In this document: positions 8,089 through 16,702 of the stretch, one piece after another
How the letters are laid out: each line of letters begins with the position of its first letter
Numbering within the stretch: position 1 is the first letter of the stretch
From: Paeniglutamicibacter quisquiliarum
GTDB taxonomy: Bacteria; Actinomycetota; Actinomycetes; Actinomycetales; Micrococcaceae
Length of the DNA: 64,000 nucleotides
Assembly: GCF_019084045.1 (NCBI RefSeq)
Contig: NZ_JAHRED010000005.1
Span: forward strand, 240,373 to 304,372
Direction of reading: 5' to 3'
The notes under the pieces: generated by a model
Databases searched by the model: none
Seen by the model: the letters and a program-made list of their open reading frames with translations, nothing else
What the model was told of the DNA's origin: nothing
Position numbers and translations under genes: made by a program

Positions 8089-8346
8089 ATGAAACTCATC
8101 ACCAAGCCCCTCATCATCGCCATCTCGCTCCTGGCCGGACTGGCCGCGGCGCGGATCTCCGGTGCCATCTGGAAGGGGGCCACCGGCGAACAGCCTCCCA
8201 ACGTGACCAACCCGGATGCGCAGCAACGCGAGAAGATCGGCAAGGTGCTGGCCTTCGCCGTCATCTCCGGCGCCACCGCATCGGTAATCCAGGCCGTCAC
8301 CAAGCGCTGGACGCAGAACATGGTCGAGAAAAAACGCACCCCGTAG
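8089..8346 (+). CDS. DUF4235 membrane protein
   Basis: An 85-residue protein matching the actinobacterial DUF4235 family: an N-terminal hydrophobic helix (PLIIAISLLAGLAAARI), the conserved ISGAIWKGATGEQPP segment, and a second hydrophobic helix (VLAFAVISGATASVIQAVT) with a basic C-terminal tail. The function of the family is unknown; members sit in small stress or envelope gene groups. The ATG is preceded by AAGGAGAAC. The gene follows the membrane protein gene by 46 nt on the same strand. Confidence 0.85.
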   Translation: MKLITKPLIIAISLLAGLAAARISGAIWKGATGEQPPNVTNPDAQQREKIGKVLAFAVISGATASVIQAVTKRWTQNMVEKKRTP

Positions 8347-8573
8347 GAAACCCCCCCCGAAGGGACGGAACCCGGGCTGGAACGGCGTGAGGACGACGCG
8401 TCCCACCGGGTGGACGCGCCGCAGGACGAGGAGGCTTCCGGCGCCGCCAGGACCTTGCGGCTCGGCTTGCAGCGACGGTTGCCGCCGCGACTGCGGATTC
8501 ATTGATCACCCCGGGGCTTTGCCCTAGCGTGAATCGTACGAGCACACCGCCTACGAAGACTGGAGGATTTCCC

Positions 8574-9497
8574 ATGGATGAGCGCGAGCCCCTCAAGCCC
8601 GACTCCGGCGCCCAGCTTTCCCCGGACAACCCCGTCACCCGCCACCCCAGGATCTCGCCGCCCAAACAGGACCAACCGGAACCCGGCCTTGACGCCAAGC
8701 TCGATCCCCGGGCCGACCACGGCGAAAAATCCTACGTCGGGACGGGGCGGCTCAAGGGGCGCAAGGCGCTGATCACCGGAGGCGATTCGGGCATCGGCGC
8801 GGCCGTGGCCATCGCCTTCGCCAGGGAGGGGGCGGATGTCGCCATTGCCTACCTGCCGGCGGAGGCGGAAGACGCCCGCAAGGTCATCGGCGTGATCGAG
8901 GCCGAGGGACGCGTCGGCATCGGGCTGGCCGGCGACCTCCTCGACGCCGACTACCGCAACTCGCTGGCCGACGAGGCGGCGGAGAAACTCGGGGGCCTGG
9001 ACATCCTGGTCAACAACGCCGGGAAGCAGGTGGCCATCGAGAATCTCGAGGACCTTGACGACGAGCAGGTCCTGCAGACCTTCCAGGTCAACATCCTGGC
9101 CATGTTCACCATCACCCGCGCGGCGCTCAAGCACCTCCCGGCCGGCTCCAGCATCATCAACACCACCTCGGTCCAGGCCTACGACCCGTCGCCGACACTG
9201 TTGGACTACGCCTCGACGAAGGCGGCGATCAACGCGTTCACCAAGGGACTGGGCGTGCAGCTGGCGCCCCGCGGAATTCGAGTCAACGCGGTTGCGCCCG
9301 GTCCCATCTGGACCCCGTTGCAGGTCTCGGACGGCCAGCCCAAGGACAGATTGCCGAAGTTCGGGCACAACGTTCCCCTCGGCCGCGCCGGCCAGCCCGT
9401 GGAACTGGCGCCCGCCTACGTATTCCTCGCGTCGGCCGAATCCAGCTACGTCATCGGGGAGACCCTGAACGTCAACGGCGGCAAGTCAACTCCCTGA
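8574..9497 (+). CDS. SDR-family oxidoreductase, general-stress-protein-39 type
   Basis: A 307-residue classical/extended short-chain dehydrogenase. After a 50-residue polar N-terminal extension typical of the YhdG/YdaD/YghA group, it has the nucleotide motif TGGDSGIGAAVA, NNAGKQ in the central strand, the catalytic Ser in INTTSVQAY, YASTK with catalytic Tyr and Lys, and the RVNAVAPGPIWTPL loop. Members of this group reduce aldehydes with NADPH and in Bacillus are induced by general stress. TGGAGGA upstream of the ATG fixes the start. Its placement among DUF4235 and acidic stress-type proteins fits such a role, but the real substrate is unknown. Confidence 0.88.
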   Translation: MDEREPLKPDSGAQLSPDNPVTRHPRISPPKQDQPEPGLDAKLDPRADHGEKSYVGTGRLKGRKALITGGDSGIGAAVAIAFAREGADVAIAYLPAEAEDARKVIGVIEAEGRVGIGLAGDLLDADYRNSLADEAAEKLGGLDILVNNAGKQVAIENLEDLDDEQVLQTFQVNILAMFTITRAALKHLPAGSSIINTTSVQAYDPSPTLLDYASTKAAINAFTKGLGVQLAPRGIRVNAVAPGPIWTPLQVSDGQPKDRLPKFGHNVPLGRAGQPVELAPAYVFLASAESSYVIGETLNVNGGKSTP

Positions 9498-9536
9498 ACC
9501 GGGTGCCGGGCCGGAAAAATCAAAGGAGAATCCACG

Positions 9537-10010
9537 ATGGATAACCAGGACCTTCCCGGCGGGGAGGAACAAGCAACGCCGGTGCCGGCAAGCGGCGAAA
9601 AGCCGGCCGCGGATCCGCCACCGGGGGATACGGAATCGAATACGCGCGTGAGCGAGAGTGAAGCGGATCCTTTGAACCCTCGGCCGGACGATCCGGAATG
9701 GTCCGACATCCCCGATAACTCCCGGAGCCACGCCGGGATGGCAACATCCAGTCCCGAAGACCCCGGGACCGAATTCGACAGACAGGACAATATCGCGATG
9801 ACCGAGAATTCAGCCTTCGAGCCGGCGAATGAGCAGGCGCCGGAATCCGACGAAACAGCCGAGATCGATTCGCCTGATCCGGGTGCCACGTCCAATCCCG
9901 ATCCCGTGGAACAACGGATCACAGGCCTGGAACCCGGTGGTGGAGTCCCGCCGGGCGAAACGCCCCCGGGCGAGGGGTCCATGAGCCAGGACCAGGGGCA
10001 CGAAGAATAG
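9537..10010 (+). CDS. Acidic, disordered protein with DUF6480-like C-terminus
   Basis: A 157-residue protein that is almost entirely Pro, Glu, Asp, Ser and Gly and is predicted to be unfolded. Its C-terminus, ITGLEPGGGVPPGETPPGEG, is what I recall as the signature of the actinobacterial DUF6480 family; most members are much shorter, so this one carries an added acidic N-terminal region of about 120 residues. A start ATG at 9537 has AAAGGAGA upstream. It follows the SDR gene by 39 nt and is likely in the same transcript. No function can be given. Confidence 0.72.
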   Translation: MDNQDLPGGEEQATPVPASGEKPAADPPPGDTESNTRVSESEADPLNPRPDDPEWSDIPDNSRSHAGMATSSPEDPGTEFDRQDNIAMTENSAFEPANEQAPESDETAEIDSPDPGATSNPDPVEQRITGLEPGGGVPPGETPPGEGSMSQDQGHEE

Positions 10011-10147
10011 CCCGACCCCACGGGCGGCCGCATGTCCGCCAATATCTGGAACCGTCCCAACGCCCAAGACGACTCCAGCAGGAACCTGACCTGCACCGCC
10101 ACGGGCCGGCGGCTGCTGCACGGCGTGGGCACAAGCTGCCTGACGGA

Positions 10148-10822
10148 CTAGATTTCGAAGCGGTAGCCCATGCCGGGTTCGGTTATCAGGTGCCGGGGAT
10201 TTGCGGGGTCCTGCTCGAGCTTGCGCCTGAGCTGGCCCACGTAGATGCGCAGGTAGTGGGTTTCCTTTTCATAAACCGGACCCCAAACCTCGCTGAGGAT
10301 TTGCTGTTGGGACACCAGCCTTCCCCGGTTTTCCACGAGCAATTGCAGCACGCCCCATTCGCGCGGGGTGAGCCGGATCCGGCGTCCGGCCCGGGAGATG
10401 GTTGCCGCCATCAGGTCGATCTGCAGATCGCCCGCCTCCACCACCCCGGCCTCGCGGACGGGCCAGGAACGCCGCTCGACGGCGCGGAGTCTGGCCAGAA
10501 GCTCATCCAGGCCGAAAGGCTTCGTGACATAGTCATCGGCCCCGGCGTCGAGGGCCTCGACCTTGTCCGAGGAGCCATGGCGGGCCGAGAGCACGATAAT
10601 GGGCAGTTCCGTCCAGGTGCGCAGCCGGCGGATGACCTCGGTGCCGTCCATGTCCGGAAGCCCGAGGTCGAGCACGAGCACGTCGGGTGGCTGGGAAGCG
10701 GCAGCCCGCAGGGCGTTGGCGCCGTCGGCTGCGGTCGTGACGGCGTAGCCTTCGGCCTCAAGATTGATTTGCAGGGCGCGTACGAGCTGGGGTTCATCGT
10801 CGACGAGCAGGACGCTTCTCAT
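10148..10822 (-). CDS. KdpE-like OmpR-family response regulator
   Basis: A 224-residue regulator with a receiver domain (residues 1-118; acidic pocket in VDDEPQ, phospho-acceptor Asp in VLDLGLPDMDG, then VLSARH and the K of VTKPFGLDELLARL) and an OmpR-type winged helix (residues about 130-224; RLTPREWGVLQLLVENRGRLVS, THYLRIYVGQLRRKLEQDP). It is most like KdpE, the potassium-starvation regulator. It overlaps the kinase gene by 4 nt, so both are one transcript. No kdpFABC lies in the window; the probable target is the divergent potassium channel gene at 12382. Confidence 0.88.
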   Translation of the reverse strand: MRSVLLVDDEPQLVRALQINLEAEGYAVTTAADGANALRAAASQPPDVLVLDLGLPDMDGTEVIRRLRTWTELPIIVLSARHGSSDKVEALDAGADDYVTKPFGLDELLARLRAVERRSWPVREAGVVEAGDLQIDLMAATISRAGRRIRLTPREWGVLQLLVENRGRLVSQQQILSEVWGPVYEKETHYLRIYVGQLRRKLEQDPANPRHLITEPGMGYRFEI

Positions 10823-12291
10823 TCCACGTCCCTGAACGTTGCCGACCCGGTATAGAGGGGCAGCCGGATGACCATGGTGAGTCCGCCGCCGGGGGTTTCC
10901 TCGGCCAGCAGCTGGCCGTCCATGGCGTCGATGAATCCCTTGGCCACCGCCAGCCCCAGGCCGATGCCGGCATCGCCGGACGCGTCATCGAGCCGCTGAA
11001 AAGGCTGGAACATCGCCACGACCCGGCCCGCGGGCACCCCGTCGCCATGATCCACGACGCGCAGCTCGCCAAAGGGACGGCCGTCGGGCCCTGCATGCAG
11101 GCTGCCCCCGGCCGTGGCCCGCACCACGATGTCCGTGTCCGGGGCGTACTTCACGGCGTTCTCCACGATGTTGGCCAGCGCCCGCTCAAGCAACCCGCGA
11201 TCCGCGTCCACCGGCGGCAGGTTGGGGGCAAGCTCCACGTGGACGGCCCCGACCGGAACCCCGGCGAGCCCTTCGGGAACAACTTCCAGCCAGGTGACGG
11301 GTTCGTGAAGCACCTGGACGCTGTCGCTGGAGAGCCGGGACATGTCCAACAGGTTCCCCACCAGTCCCTTGAGCCGGTCGGTGAAGCTCTGCACCGCGTC
11401 CAACATCTCTTCCTGCTGCGCCACGCTGGTCTTGGAACGCTGGCGGCGCAGGGCGGTCAGGGCCAGCTCGATACCGGCCAGCGGCGTCCGGAGGTCATGC
11501 GAAACGGCGCGCAGGATTGAAGTCTTGACGCGGTTGCCCTCGATGAGCTTGACCGAATCGCGCAGGCGCAGGACGAGCCTCTCACGCTCCAGCAATGCAG
11601 CAAGATGTGCCTCGTAGGCGTTCAACAGGCGCCGATCCGCACCTGCAGGCGCCGGCTGCCTCAACCCGATTGCCAGCCCGGGCCGCGGCCTGTCGATGGT
11701 GCCGGCGTCCTCCGGCAGCTGCGGCGCGTCCGGACCGGCGGAGGCACGCAGCCGCCACAATCCGTCGCCAGCGCCTTCAAAGACGCTGACCCCGTTGAGC
11801 TGGAACTGCCCACGCAGCTGCTCGAGGAACTCCTCCGAACTTTGGTCACCGGCCAGGGACGTGCGCGCCAACTCGCTCAGCGTGGCGGCCTCGGCGCTGG
11901 AGAGGGCGGCGGCCCGGGAGCGGCGGGCGGATATCCCCACGACCAGGGCAACCGTAATCCCGACTCCCAGATAGACCAGCAGGACGAAAAAGTCCTGCGG
12001 GTCATTGACCGTCAATGTGCCCACGGGATGGGTGACGAAATAGTTCAGCAGCAGCGCGTCCAGGACCGCCGCGAGCACCGCCGGCCACAGGCCGCCGATG
12101 AAGGCGACCACAATCACCGGGCACAGCCGTGCCAAGGCATGGGTCGCCAGGTTCAGTTCCTCGAAGGGAGATAACAGGATGGTCATTCCCGCCGGCAGCA
12201 CAAGCGCAAGAACAAATCCGGCAACGGTGCGCATCGTGCCCAGCCCGGAGGCGGCAGAACCTGCTCTCCCGATGCTTCTGCCGCGGATCAT
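10819..12291 (-). CDS. Truncated KdpD-like sensor histidine kinase (DUF4118 type)
   Basis: A 490-residue kinase. It begins with about four closely spaced transmembrane helices of the KdpD/DUF4118 type (residues about 20-125), then a GAF-like linker (residues about 140-240), the HisKA box ILRAVSHDLRTPLAG with the phosphorylated His, and HATPase motifs NIVENAVKYA and GIGLGLAVAKGF. Full KdpD has nearly 900 residues because of a long cytoplasmic KdpD/Usp input region, which is absent here. The start ATG is at the edge of the intergenic region shared with the potassium channel gene. The pair probably senses membrane or potassium status and controls that channel (inference). Confidence 0.85.
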   Translation of the reverse strand: MIRGRSIGRAGSAASGLGTMRTVAGFVLALVLPAGMTILLSPFEELNLATHALARLCPVIVVAFIGGLWPAVLAAVLDALLLNYFVTHPVGTLTVNDPQDFFVLLVYLGVGITVALVVGISARRSRAAALSSAEAATLSELARTSLAGDQSSEEFLEQLRGQFQLNGVSVFEGAGDGLWRLRASAGPDAPQLPEDAGTIDRPRPGLAIGLRQPAPAGADRRLLNAYEAHLAALLERERLVLRLRDSVKLIEGNRVKTSILRAVSHDLRTPLAGIELALTALRRQRSKTSVAQQEEMLDAVQSFTDRLKGLVGNLLDMSRLSSDSVQVLHEPVTWLEVVPEGLAGVPVGAVHVELAPNLPPVDADRGLLERALANIVENAVKYAPDTDIVVRATAGGSLHAGPDGRPFGELRVVDHGDGVPAGRVVAMFQPFQRLDDASGDAGIGLGLAVAKGFIDAMDGQLLAEETPGGGLTMVIRLPLYTGSATFRDVE

Positions 12292-12320
12292 TCACCCATT
12301 ATGCCCGACCTGGCCGAATC

Positions 12321-12337
12321 TTTACGGGACCCTTACG
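12321..12337 (+). promoter_or_regulatory. Possible KdpE-like direct-repeat site
   Basis: TTTACG (12321-12326) and CTTACG (12332-12337) are direct repeats spaced one DNA turn (11 bp) apart, the layout bound by OmpR-family regulators. They lie in the 90-bp gap between the sensor kinase gene and the TrkH/KtrB gene. Two short half-sites are weak evidence on their own. Confidence 0.35.
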
Positions 12338-12381
12338 CCAAACCCCGCCGGGCGCCAACCGGCCGGGGGTAACGTCGAATT

Positions 12382-13788
12382 GTGCTCCAGCCCGTCTCAA
12401 AAAACTTGGTCCCGAAGCGGGACAACCCTCGGGTGCCGGCCCGCTGGGTCGGGTTCCTGAAACGGGTGGTGCTTCACCCCGTACGCCTGGTTCCGCTGGC
12501 CTACCTGTGCATGATCTTGATCGGCACACTCCTGCTCATGCTCCCGGCAGCCCGCACGGCGGAAGTCGGCGAAGGGTTCATGCCGGCCTTGTTCACCGCC
12601 GTCTCGGCGGTGTGTGTGACGGGGTTGATCACCGTGGACACCCCGACGTTCTGGACGCCCTTCGGACACACCGTCATCCTCGGACTCATTCAGGCCGGCG
12701 GATTCGGCATCATGTCGCTGGGAACGCTCCTGGCCCTGATGCTGAAGAAGAAGATCGGGCTCCACGGACAACTCGTTGCACAGTCCGAGACCCATACCCT
12801 CAACCTGGGCGACGTGCGGGATGTGCTCTTCCGGGTTGCCCGGATCATGCTGCTCTTCGAAGGCGTCACAGCAGTCCTGCTCACGGGCAGGTTCTGGCTT
12901 GGCTACCACGATGATCCACTGACCGCACTGTGGCACGGCGTCTTCCACGCGATCTCGGCCTTCAACAACGCGGGCTTCGCCCTCTACAGCGACAACCTCA
13001 TCGGCTTCGCGCAGGATCCGTGGATCATCATCCCCATCTGCCTGGCCCTGGTCACCGGCGGGCTGGGGTTCCCCGTCCTCATCGAGCTCTGGCGGCAAGG
13101 ATTCAGGCTGAGGTCCTGGACCGTCCATACCCGGCTCACCATTTACGGCAGCATCGCCCTGCTGGTCCTCGGGACAGTCCTGTTTGCCGCCGTCGAATGG
13201 AGTCGGCAGGAAACCCTCGGGGGCCTGTCCCCGGGAGGCAAGCTGCTCGCGGCGCTGGCCGGAGGGGTGTTCCCCCGAACCGCCGGATTCAACAGCATCG
13301 ACTACGGTGCAGCCGCACCCGAGACGCTGTTCGTCACCGACATCCTCATGTTCATCGGCGGCGGCAGCGCAGGCACGGCAGGCGGCATCAAGATCGCCAC
13401 CTTCCTCATCCTGGGCTACGCCATCTGGAACGAGGTCCGGGGCAACGAGCAGGTCAACATCGCCCACCGCAGCATCTCGTCCCCGGTGCAGCGCCAAGCA
13501 CTCACCGTCGCCCTGCTCGGCGTCGCCGTGGTCATCATTGGAACACTCCTGCTGCTGACATTTACGGATCACAGCCTGGACAAGACGCTGTTCGAAGCGA
13601 TCTCTGCCTTCGGAACCGTCGGCCTGAGCACCGGCATCACCGCGGGCCTTCCCGCCAATGCCCAAGTGGTTCTCATCGTCCTGATGTTCCTCGGTCGTAT
13701 CGGCACCATCACCGTGAGCACCGCGCTGGCGCTCTCCCTGCGGTCCAGGCTCTTCCGGCTGCCCGAGGAGCGGCCCATCATCGGCTGA
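12382..13788 (+). CDS. TrkH/KtrB-family potassium uptake channel subunit
   Basis: A 468-residue membrane protein with the fourfold M1-P-M2 layout of the Trk/Ktr/HKT superfamily. All four pore loops can be seen: VCVTGLITVDT, FNNAGFAL, FPRTAGFNSID and FGTVGLSTGIT, each with the key selectivity-filter Gly. Size fits KtrB, which takes up K+ with help from a cytoplasmic KtrA/TrkA RCK subunit; none is encoded nearby. The GTG start at 12382 is the most upstream sensible choice, but the ribosome site (GGGGGT) is 12 nt away and the N-terminus is uncertain. It is divergent from the KdpDE-like pair, which may regulate it. Confidence 0.9.
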   Translation: MLQPVSKNLVPKRDNPRVPARWVGFLKRVVLHPVRLVPLAYLCMILIGTLLLMLPAARTAEVGEGFMPALFTAVSAVCVTGLITVDTPTFWTPFGHTVILGLIQAGGFGIMSLGTLLALMLKKKIGLHGQLVAQSETHTLNLGDVRDVLFRVARIMLLFEGVTAVLLTGRFWLGYHDDPLTALWHGVFHAISAFNNAGFALYSDNLIGFAQDPWIIIPICLALVTGGLGFPVLIELWRQGFRLRSWTVHTRLTIYGSIALLVLGTVLFAAVEWSRQETLGGLSPGGKLLAALAGGVFPRTAGFNSIDYGAAAPETLFVTDILMFIGGGSAGTAGGIKIATFLILGYAIWNEVRGNEQVNIAHRSISSPVQRQALTVALLGVAVVIIGTLLLLTFTDHSLDKTLFEAISAFGTVGLSTGITAGLPANAQVVLIVLMFLGRIGTITVSTALALSLRSRLFRLPEERPIIG

Positions 13789-13901
13789 GCCGCGTCAAGC
13801 CGCCGCCCTGGCATCACCCGGCAGTGCAGGAAACGAAGCACGCGGGCGGCCGCTCGCCGCCTCGTGTCCGGGCAACCGGATCGTCCGGTGCCGCGTCGGG
13901 A

Positions 13902-14714
13902 TCAGGCGGCCAGGAACGAAACCGCCGCGTTCTTGAACTCCCGGCTGGTTACCGCGTTGGCGTGGTCGCGATTGGCCAGCCAGAGCACCGACTTCTCCGT
14001 GTCGCGGCTGGCGAGCAACTCGGTGAGCCGCGGCATCGTCGTGGCCAGTGCGTCGCCGTCGCCCGCCACCAGCAACGTGGGCATGGCGGGGATCATCTGC
14101 TCGGGGGCGAAGGGCTCGGTCTTGATCGCCTGGATCATGCTCATGAGCGAGAACATGTCGTTGGATTCCACGGTTTGGGCCATGCGCAGCAAGTCGGCCG
14201 TCGACTCGTCGGCAATCGAGGTGCCGTCGGCCAGGTGGCGCTGCGCGGCATTGAGGTCAAAGGCGGCCAGCGGGTCGATGCTTGCCGGTCCGCCGAGCAC
14301 CAGCCGGTTGACCACCTGCGGCTGGGTGCCGCCGAATTCCCAGGCCAGGCGCGCTCCCAGGGAATACCCGACCAGGTCCACGCCGCTGAGCGGATCGCCG
14401 GCCGACAACGTCGTCACGCCGTGGTCCATCAAGAGCTGCAACAGGTCGGCGCGCATGCGGCTTGGCGTGTAGGCGTCGAGGTCCTCGGGTGCGGGGGAGG
14501 TCCCGTGGCCCGGCAGGTCCACGGCCAGCACCTTGCGCCCCGCCTCGGTGAGGCTGCGGATCCACCCCGATTTCACCCAGTTCAGCGCGCTGGAGGAGGC
14601 GAAGCCGTGCAGCAGGACCACCGGGCGCAGCGCCGAGGGGGAGGGGGGTTCAAAGACGGTCAGTCCCAGGGCGTTGGCGGTGCCTTCGACCAGGTGCTCG
14701 TGTGTGGATTCCAT
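13902..14714 (-). CDS. Alpha/beta hydrolase
   Basis: A 270-residue alpha/beta-hydrolase. The oxyanion region LLHGFASSS, the nucleophile elbow GYSLGARL (Ser), an acid in VAGDGDALATT and a C-terminal His in NRDHANAV form a complete set. It carries LAVDLPGHGTS, the usual turn before the first cap segment. Esterase, lactonase or C-C hydrolase activity are all possible; the substrate is unknown. The ATG has AAAGGAT just upstream. It is the last gene of a leftward group with the ABM monooxygenase, 83 nt apart, and ends opposite the potassium channel gene. Confidence 0.82.
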   Translation of the reverse strand: MESTHEHLVEGTANALGLTVFEPPSPSALRPVVLLHGFASSSALNWVKSGWIRSLTEAGRKVLAVDLPGHGTSPAPEDLDAYTPSRMRADLLQLLMDHGVTTLSAGDPLSGVDLVGYSLGARLAWEFGGTQPQVVNRLVLGGPASIDPLAAFDLNAAQRHLADGTSIADESTADLLRMAQTVESNDMFSLMSMIQAIKTEPFAPEQMIPAMPTLLVAGDGDALATTMPRLTELLASRDTEKSVLWLANRDHANAVTSREFKNAAVSFLAA

Positions 14715-14797
14715 GAGGCAGATCCTTTCAGATCGGGGCCGCGTTTGCGAGCCTGCGGGGACACCGGGCGCCGGTGTTCGCCGGGGGCCGGTGTTCC

Positions 14798-15118
14798 CTA
14801 GGATCCGGCAGGCGTCGGGGATGCTGACGGCTCAATGGCCGCAAAGTGCTCGACCACCGGGAACGGGTCGTAGAAATGGTGAAGCAGGCGCTTCCATTCG
14901 AGGTAGTTCTCGGATCCGCGGAAGCCGATGGTATGTGCCTCGACGGACTCCCAGGAGACCAGCAAGAGGAAATGGCCGGGCGTCTCGATGCTGCGGGAGA
15001 GCTGCAGGCCAAGGAATCCGGCGGTGGCGGAAATGAGAGGGCGCGCCTGCTCGAAGGCGGACATGAATTCGTCTTCCATTCCCGAGATGACTGGCAGCAA
15101 TGCGTGTTCGGTGATCAT
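14798..15118 (-). CDS. Antibiotic biosynthesis monooxygenase (ABM) domain protein
   Basis: A 106-residue single ABM domain: a ferredoxin-like fold with ITEHALLPVISGMEDEFMSAF, then GFLGLQLSRSIETPGHFLLLVSWESVEAHTIGFRGSENY and a C-terminal helix ending VVEHFAAIEP. Members are small cofactor-free monooxygenases or heme-degrading and quinone-handling enzymes, usually acting as dimers; the sequence cannot say which. It is transcribed leftward ahead of the alpha/beta-hydrolase gene, and a hairpin at 15160-15186 separates it from the SRPBCC operon, so it probably has its own promoter or read-through. Confidence 0.8.
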   Translation of the reverse strand: MITEHALLPVISGMEDEFMSAFEQARPLISATAGFLGLQLSRSIETPGHFLLLVSWESVEAHTIGFRGSENYLEWKRLLHHFYDPFPVVEHFAAIEPSASPTPAGS

Positions 15119-15159
15119 GCATCCCAGTCTGCACCACGCCGGGACACCGAGGCGAAATT

Positions 15160-15186
15160 GTGGCGCGGACGGCCCGTCCGCGCCAC
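15160..15186 (-). terminator. Hairpin terminator of the ArsR-SRPBCC operon
   Basis: A 13-bp perfect inverted repeat (15160-15172 and 15174-15186, arm GTGGCGCGGACGG) is followed on the minus strand by CAATTT. It lies in the 123-bp gap between the SRPBCC gene and the ABM gene. Confidence 0.6.
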
Positions 15187-15241
15187 GCCGTTGCTGCGCC
15201 CACCCCGGCAGGTGGCCCGGGTGGTCGCAGCGGCCTGCGGC

Positions 15242-15688
15242 TCAGCGCTCCGCCACCCCGGATTCGAGCAGTTCCTTGAGCTTCCGCAGGTCCTTGGCCA
15301 TGGCCCGGCGCATCATGGGTGCCATCAGGAATCCGGCAACCCTTGAAAACCCGGCGGGCTCGCCGGTGTTGGCCAGCACCATGCGTGTTGCCGTGCCCTC
15401 ATCGGTCCACGTGTAGGTGGTCTGCATGGGGAAGGGGCCCTGTGCGGTGCGCATGACCAGTTTGCTCTCGGGCACCCACTGGACGACTTCGTAGGTGTAC
15501 TTGAGCTCCCGGCCCATGAAGCGCGCAGCGAAGTCCACCATCGTGCCGACCCCTAAGGTGGGTCCGCCCCGGTGGACGGCGGATCCGATGTTCGCATACC
15601 ACTGCGGTGCGTTGCCGGGATCCGCGGCGAACCCCGCCACGAGGGGCCGCGGCCGCTGGATCACGAGCTGGCACTTGACGTCGACCAT
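15242..15688 (-). CDS. SRPBCC-family (polyketide cyclase/START-like) protein
   Basis: A 148-residue SRPBCC protein: an opening strand VKCQLVIQRPRPLVAGFAADPGN, then WYANIGSAV, FMGRELKYTYEVVQWVPESKLVMRT and TYTWTDEGTATRMVLAN, ending in the long helix RRAMAKDLRKLKELLES that covers the ligand cavity. This fold binds hydrophobic ligands; the specific role is unknown. It follows the fused SRPBCC gene by 26 nt on the same strand and is probably the last gene of the ArsR operon. Confidence 0.82.
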   Translation of the reverse strand: MVDVKCQLVIQRPRPLVAGFAADPGNAPQWYANIGSAVHRGGPTLGVGTMVDFAARFMGRELKYTYEVVQWVPESKLVMRTAQGPFPMQTTYTWTDEGTATRMVLANTGEPAGFSRVAGFLMAPMMRRAMAKDLRKLKELLESGVAER

Positions 15689-15714
15689 ATTCGAACCCCG
15701 GTCTTCCGGCCCGC

Positions 15715-16683
15715 TCAGCGGGCGGAGACTTCCCGGCCGGTGAACGCGACGAGCCGTTCGAGGCTGGCGGCGGACTCGTCGACCAGGGTCTCCTCGGCGA
15801 AGCTGGCGCCGCGCATCTGCGGGCTGATCGTGTTGCGGGCCAGCGACAGCACGTAGTCCGAGAGTCCCGGAGCGACCTCAATCTTGGCCCCGGTGGCGGT
15901 GGCCAGGTCCCAGGCGTGGACCAGGAACTCGAGGTTCAGGATGTTTGCCACGATGGTGGCCGGCAGTTCCGCGAAGCCCATGTCGACGGTGCCCTCCAGC
16001 CCGCGCTTCGCGAAGGCCTCCAGGGTTGACTGGGCGGCGTCGGCCACGCGGGACTCGGCCGGGGCGGCCGGGTCATCCGCCGGTTCGACGCCCAGGGCCT
16101 TGCCGATGCCGGTGACCGAGCCGACCAGGTGGTCCACCAGCTGCACGACGGTGAAGTTCTCGCACGGGGTGGGCAGGGAGGCATCGCTCGGCTTGAGCTG
16201 GTGCAGGACCCGCTGGGCGACGGCGAGCGTTGCCTCGGCGCTGCTGAGCTCGTTGATCGGATCCGGCAGGGCGGCCCAGTCGTCCGCGCCGGCGTCGCCG
16301 TCGGTGGCGAAGCGGACCAGGCGGTCCATGAAGTGGTTCCAGCCCTCGGTGTGCCCGGCCACTTCCTCGGGGGCCAGGCCCTCGTGCAGCAGGGTGAGCC
16401 GGGTGCCGCCCTCGACCGGCTCCAGGGTGACGGTGACGGTGGAGGCCGCGGACTCGCTGCCTTCCCATCCCCAGTCGAAGACCAGGCGCTTGCCCGGTTC
16501 GATCTCCTGGATCCGCCCGGACGCGGAATGGCCGGGGGTGATGGTCCAGCGGTATTCGCCGCCGGCGCGCAGGTCCATGCGGGCGGCGACGGTCTGCCAG
16601 CGGCGCAGCCGCTCGGGCCGGGTCACCAGCTCGAAGGCGGCCTCGGGACCAAGGGGGAGGACAACGGATTTTTCGATCGACAT
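15715..16683 (-). CDS. AHSA1-type SRPBCC protein fused to a maleylpyruvate-isomerase-like domain
   Basis: A 322-residue fusion. Residues 1-140 are an AHSA1-like SRPBCC domain (SVVLPLGPEAAFELVTRPERL, EPGKRLVFDWGWEG, GWNHFMDRLVRF). Residues about 145-322 match the TIGR03086 group of mycothiol-dependent maleylpyruvate isomerase/DinB-like domains: PTPCENFTVVQLVDHLVG and NLEFLVHAWDLATATG contain the His and Glu expected to hold a metal. Such domains use mycothiol in actinobacteria, but many are of unknown function. The start at MSIEKS is 19 nt after the ArsR gene, with an AGGAGAAT site. ArsR plus AHSA1 pairs are common and usually form self-regulated operons. Confidence 0.83.
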   Translation of the reverse strand: MSIEKSVVLPLGPEAAFELVTRPERLRRWQTVAARMDLRAGGEYRWTITPGHSASGRIQEIEPGKRLVFDWGWEGSESAASTVTVTLEPVEGGTRLTLLHEGLAPEEVAGHTEGWNHFMDRLVRFATDGDAGADDWAALPDPINELSSAEATLAVAQRVLHQLKPSDASLPTPCENFTVVQLVDHLVGSVTGIGKALGVEPADDPAAPAESRVADAAQSTLEAFAKRGLEGTVDMGFAELPATIVANILNLEFLVHAWDLATATGAKIEVAPGLSDYVLSLARNTISPQMRGASFAEETLVDESAASLERLVAFTGREVSAR

Positions 16684-16702
16684 GGGGATTCTCCTGGGGG
16701 GG

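Noticed and set aside
13839..13866. Hairpin between the potassium channel and alpha/beta-hydrolase genes
   Set aside because: CACG-c-GGGCGGC against GCCGCCTCGTG is interrupted and short; position fits a terminator but pairing is too weak to call.
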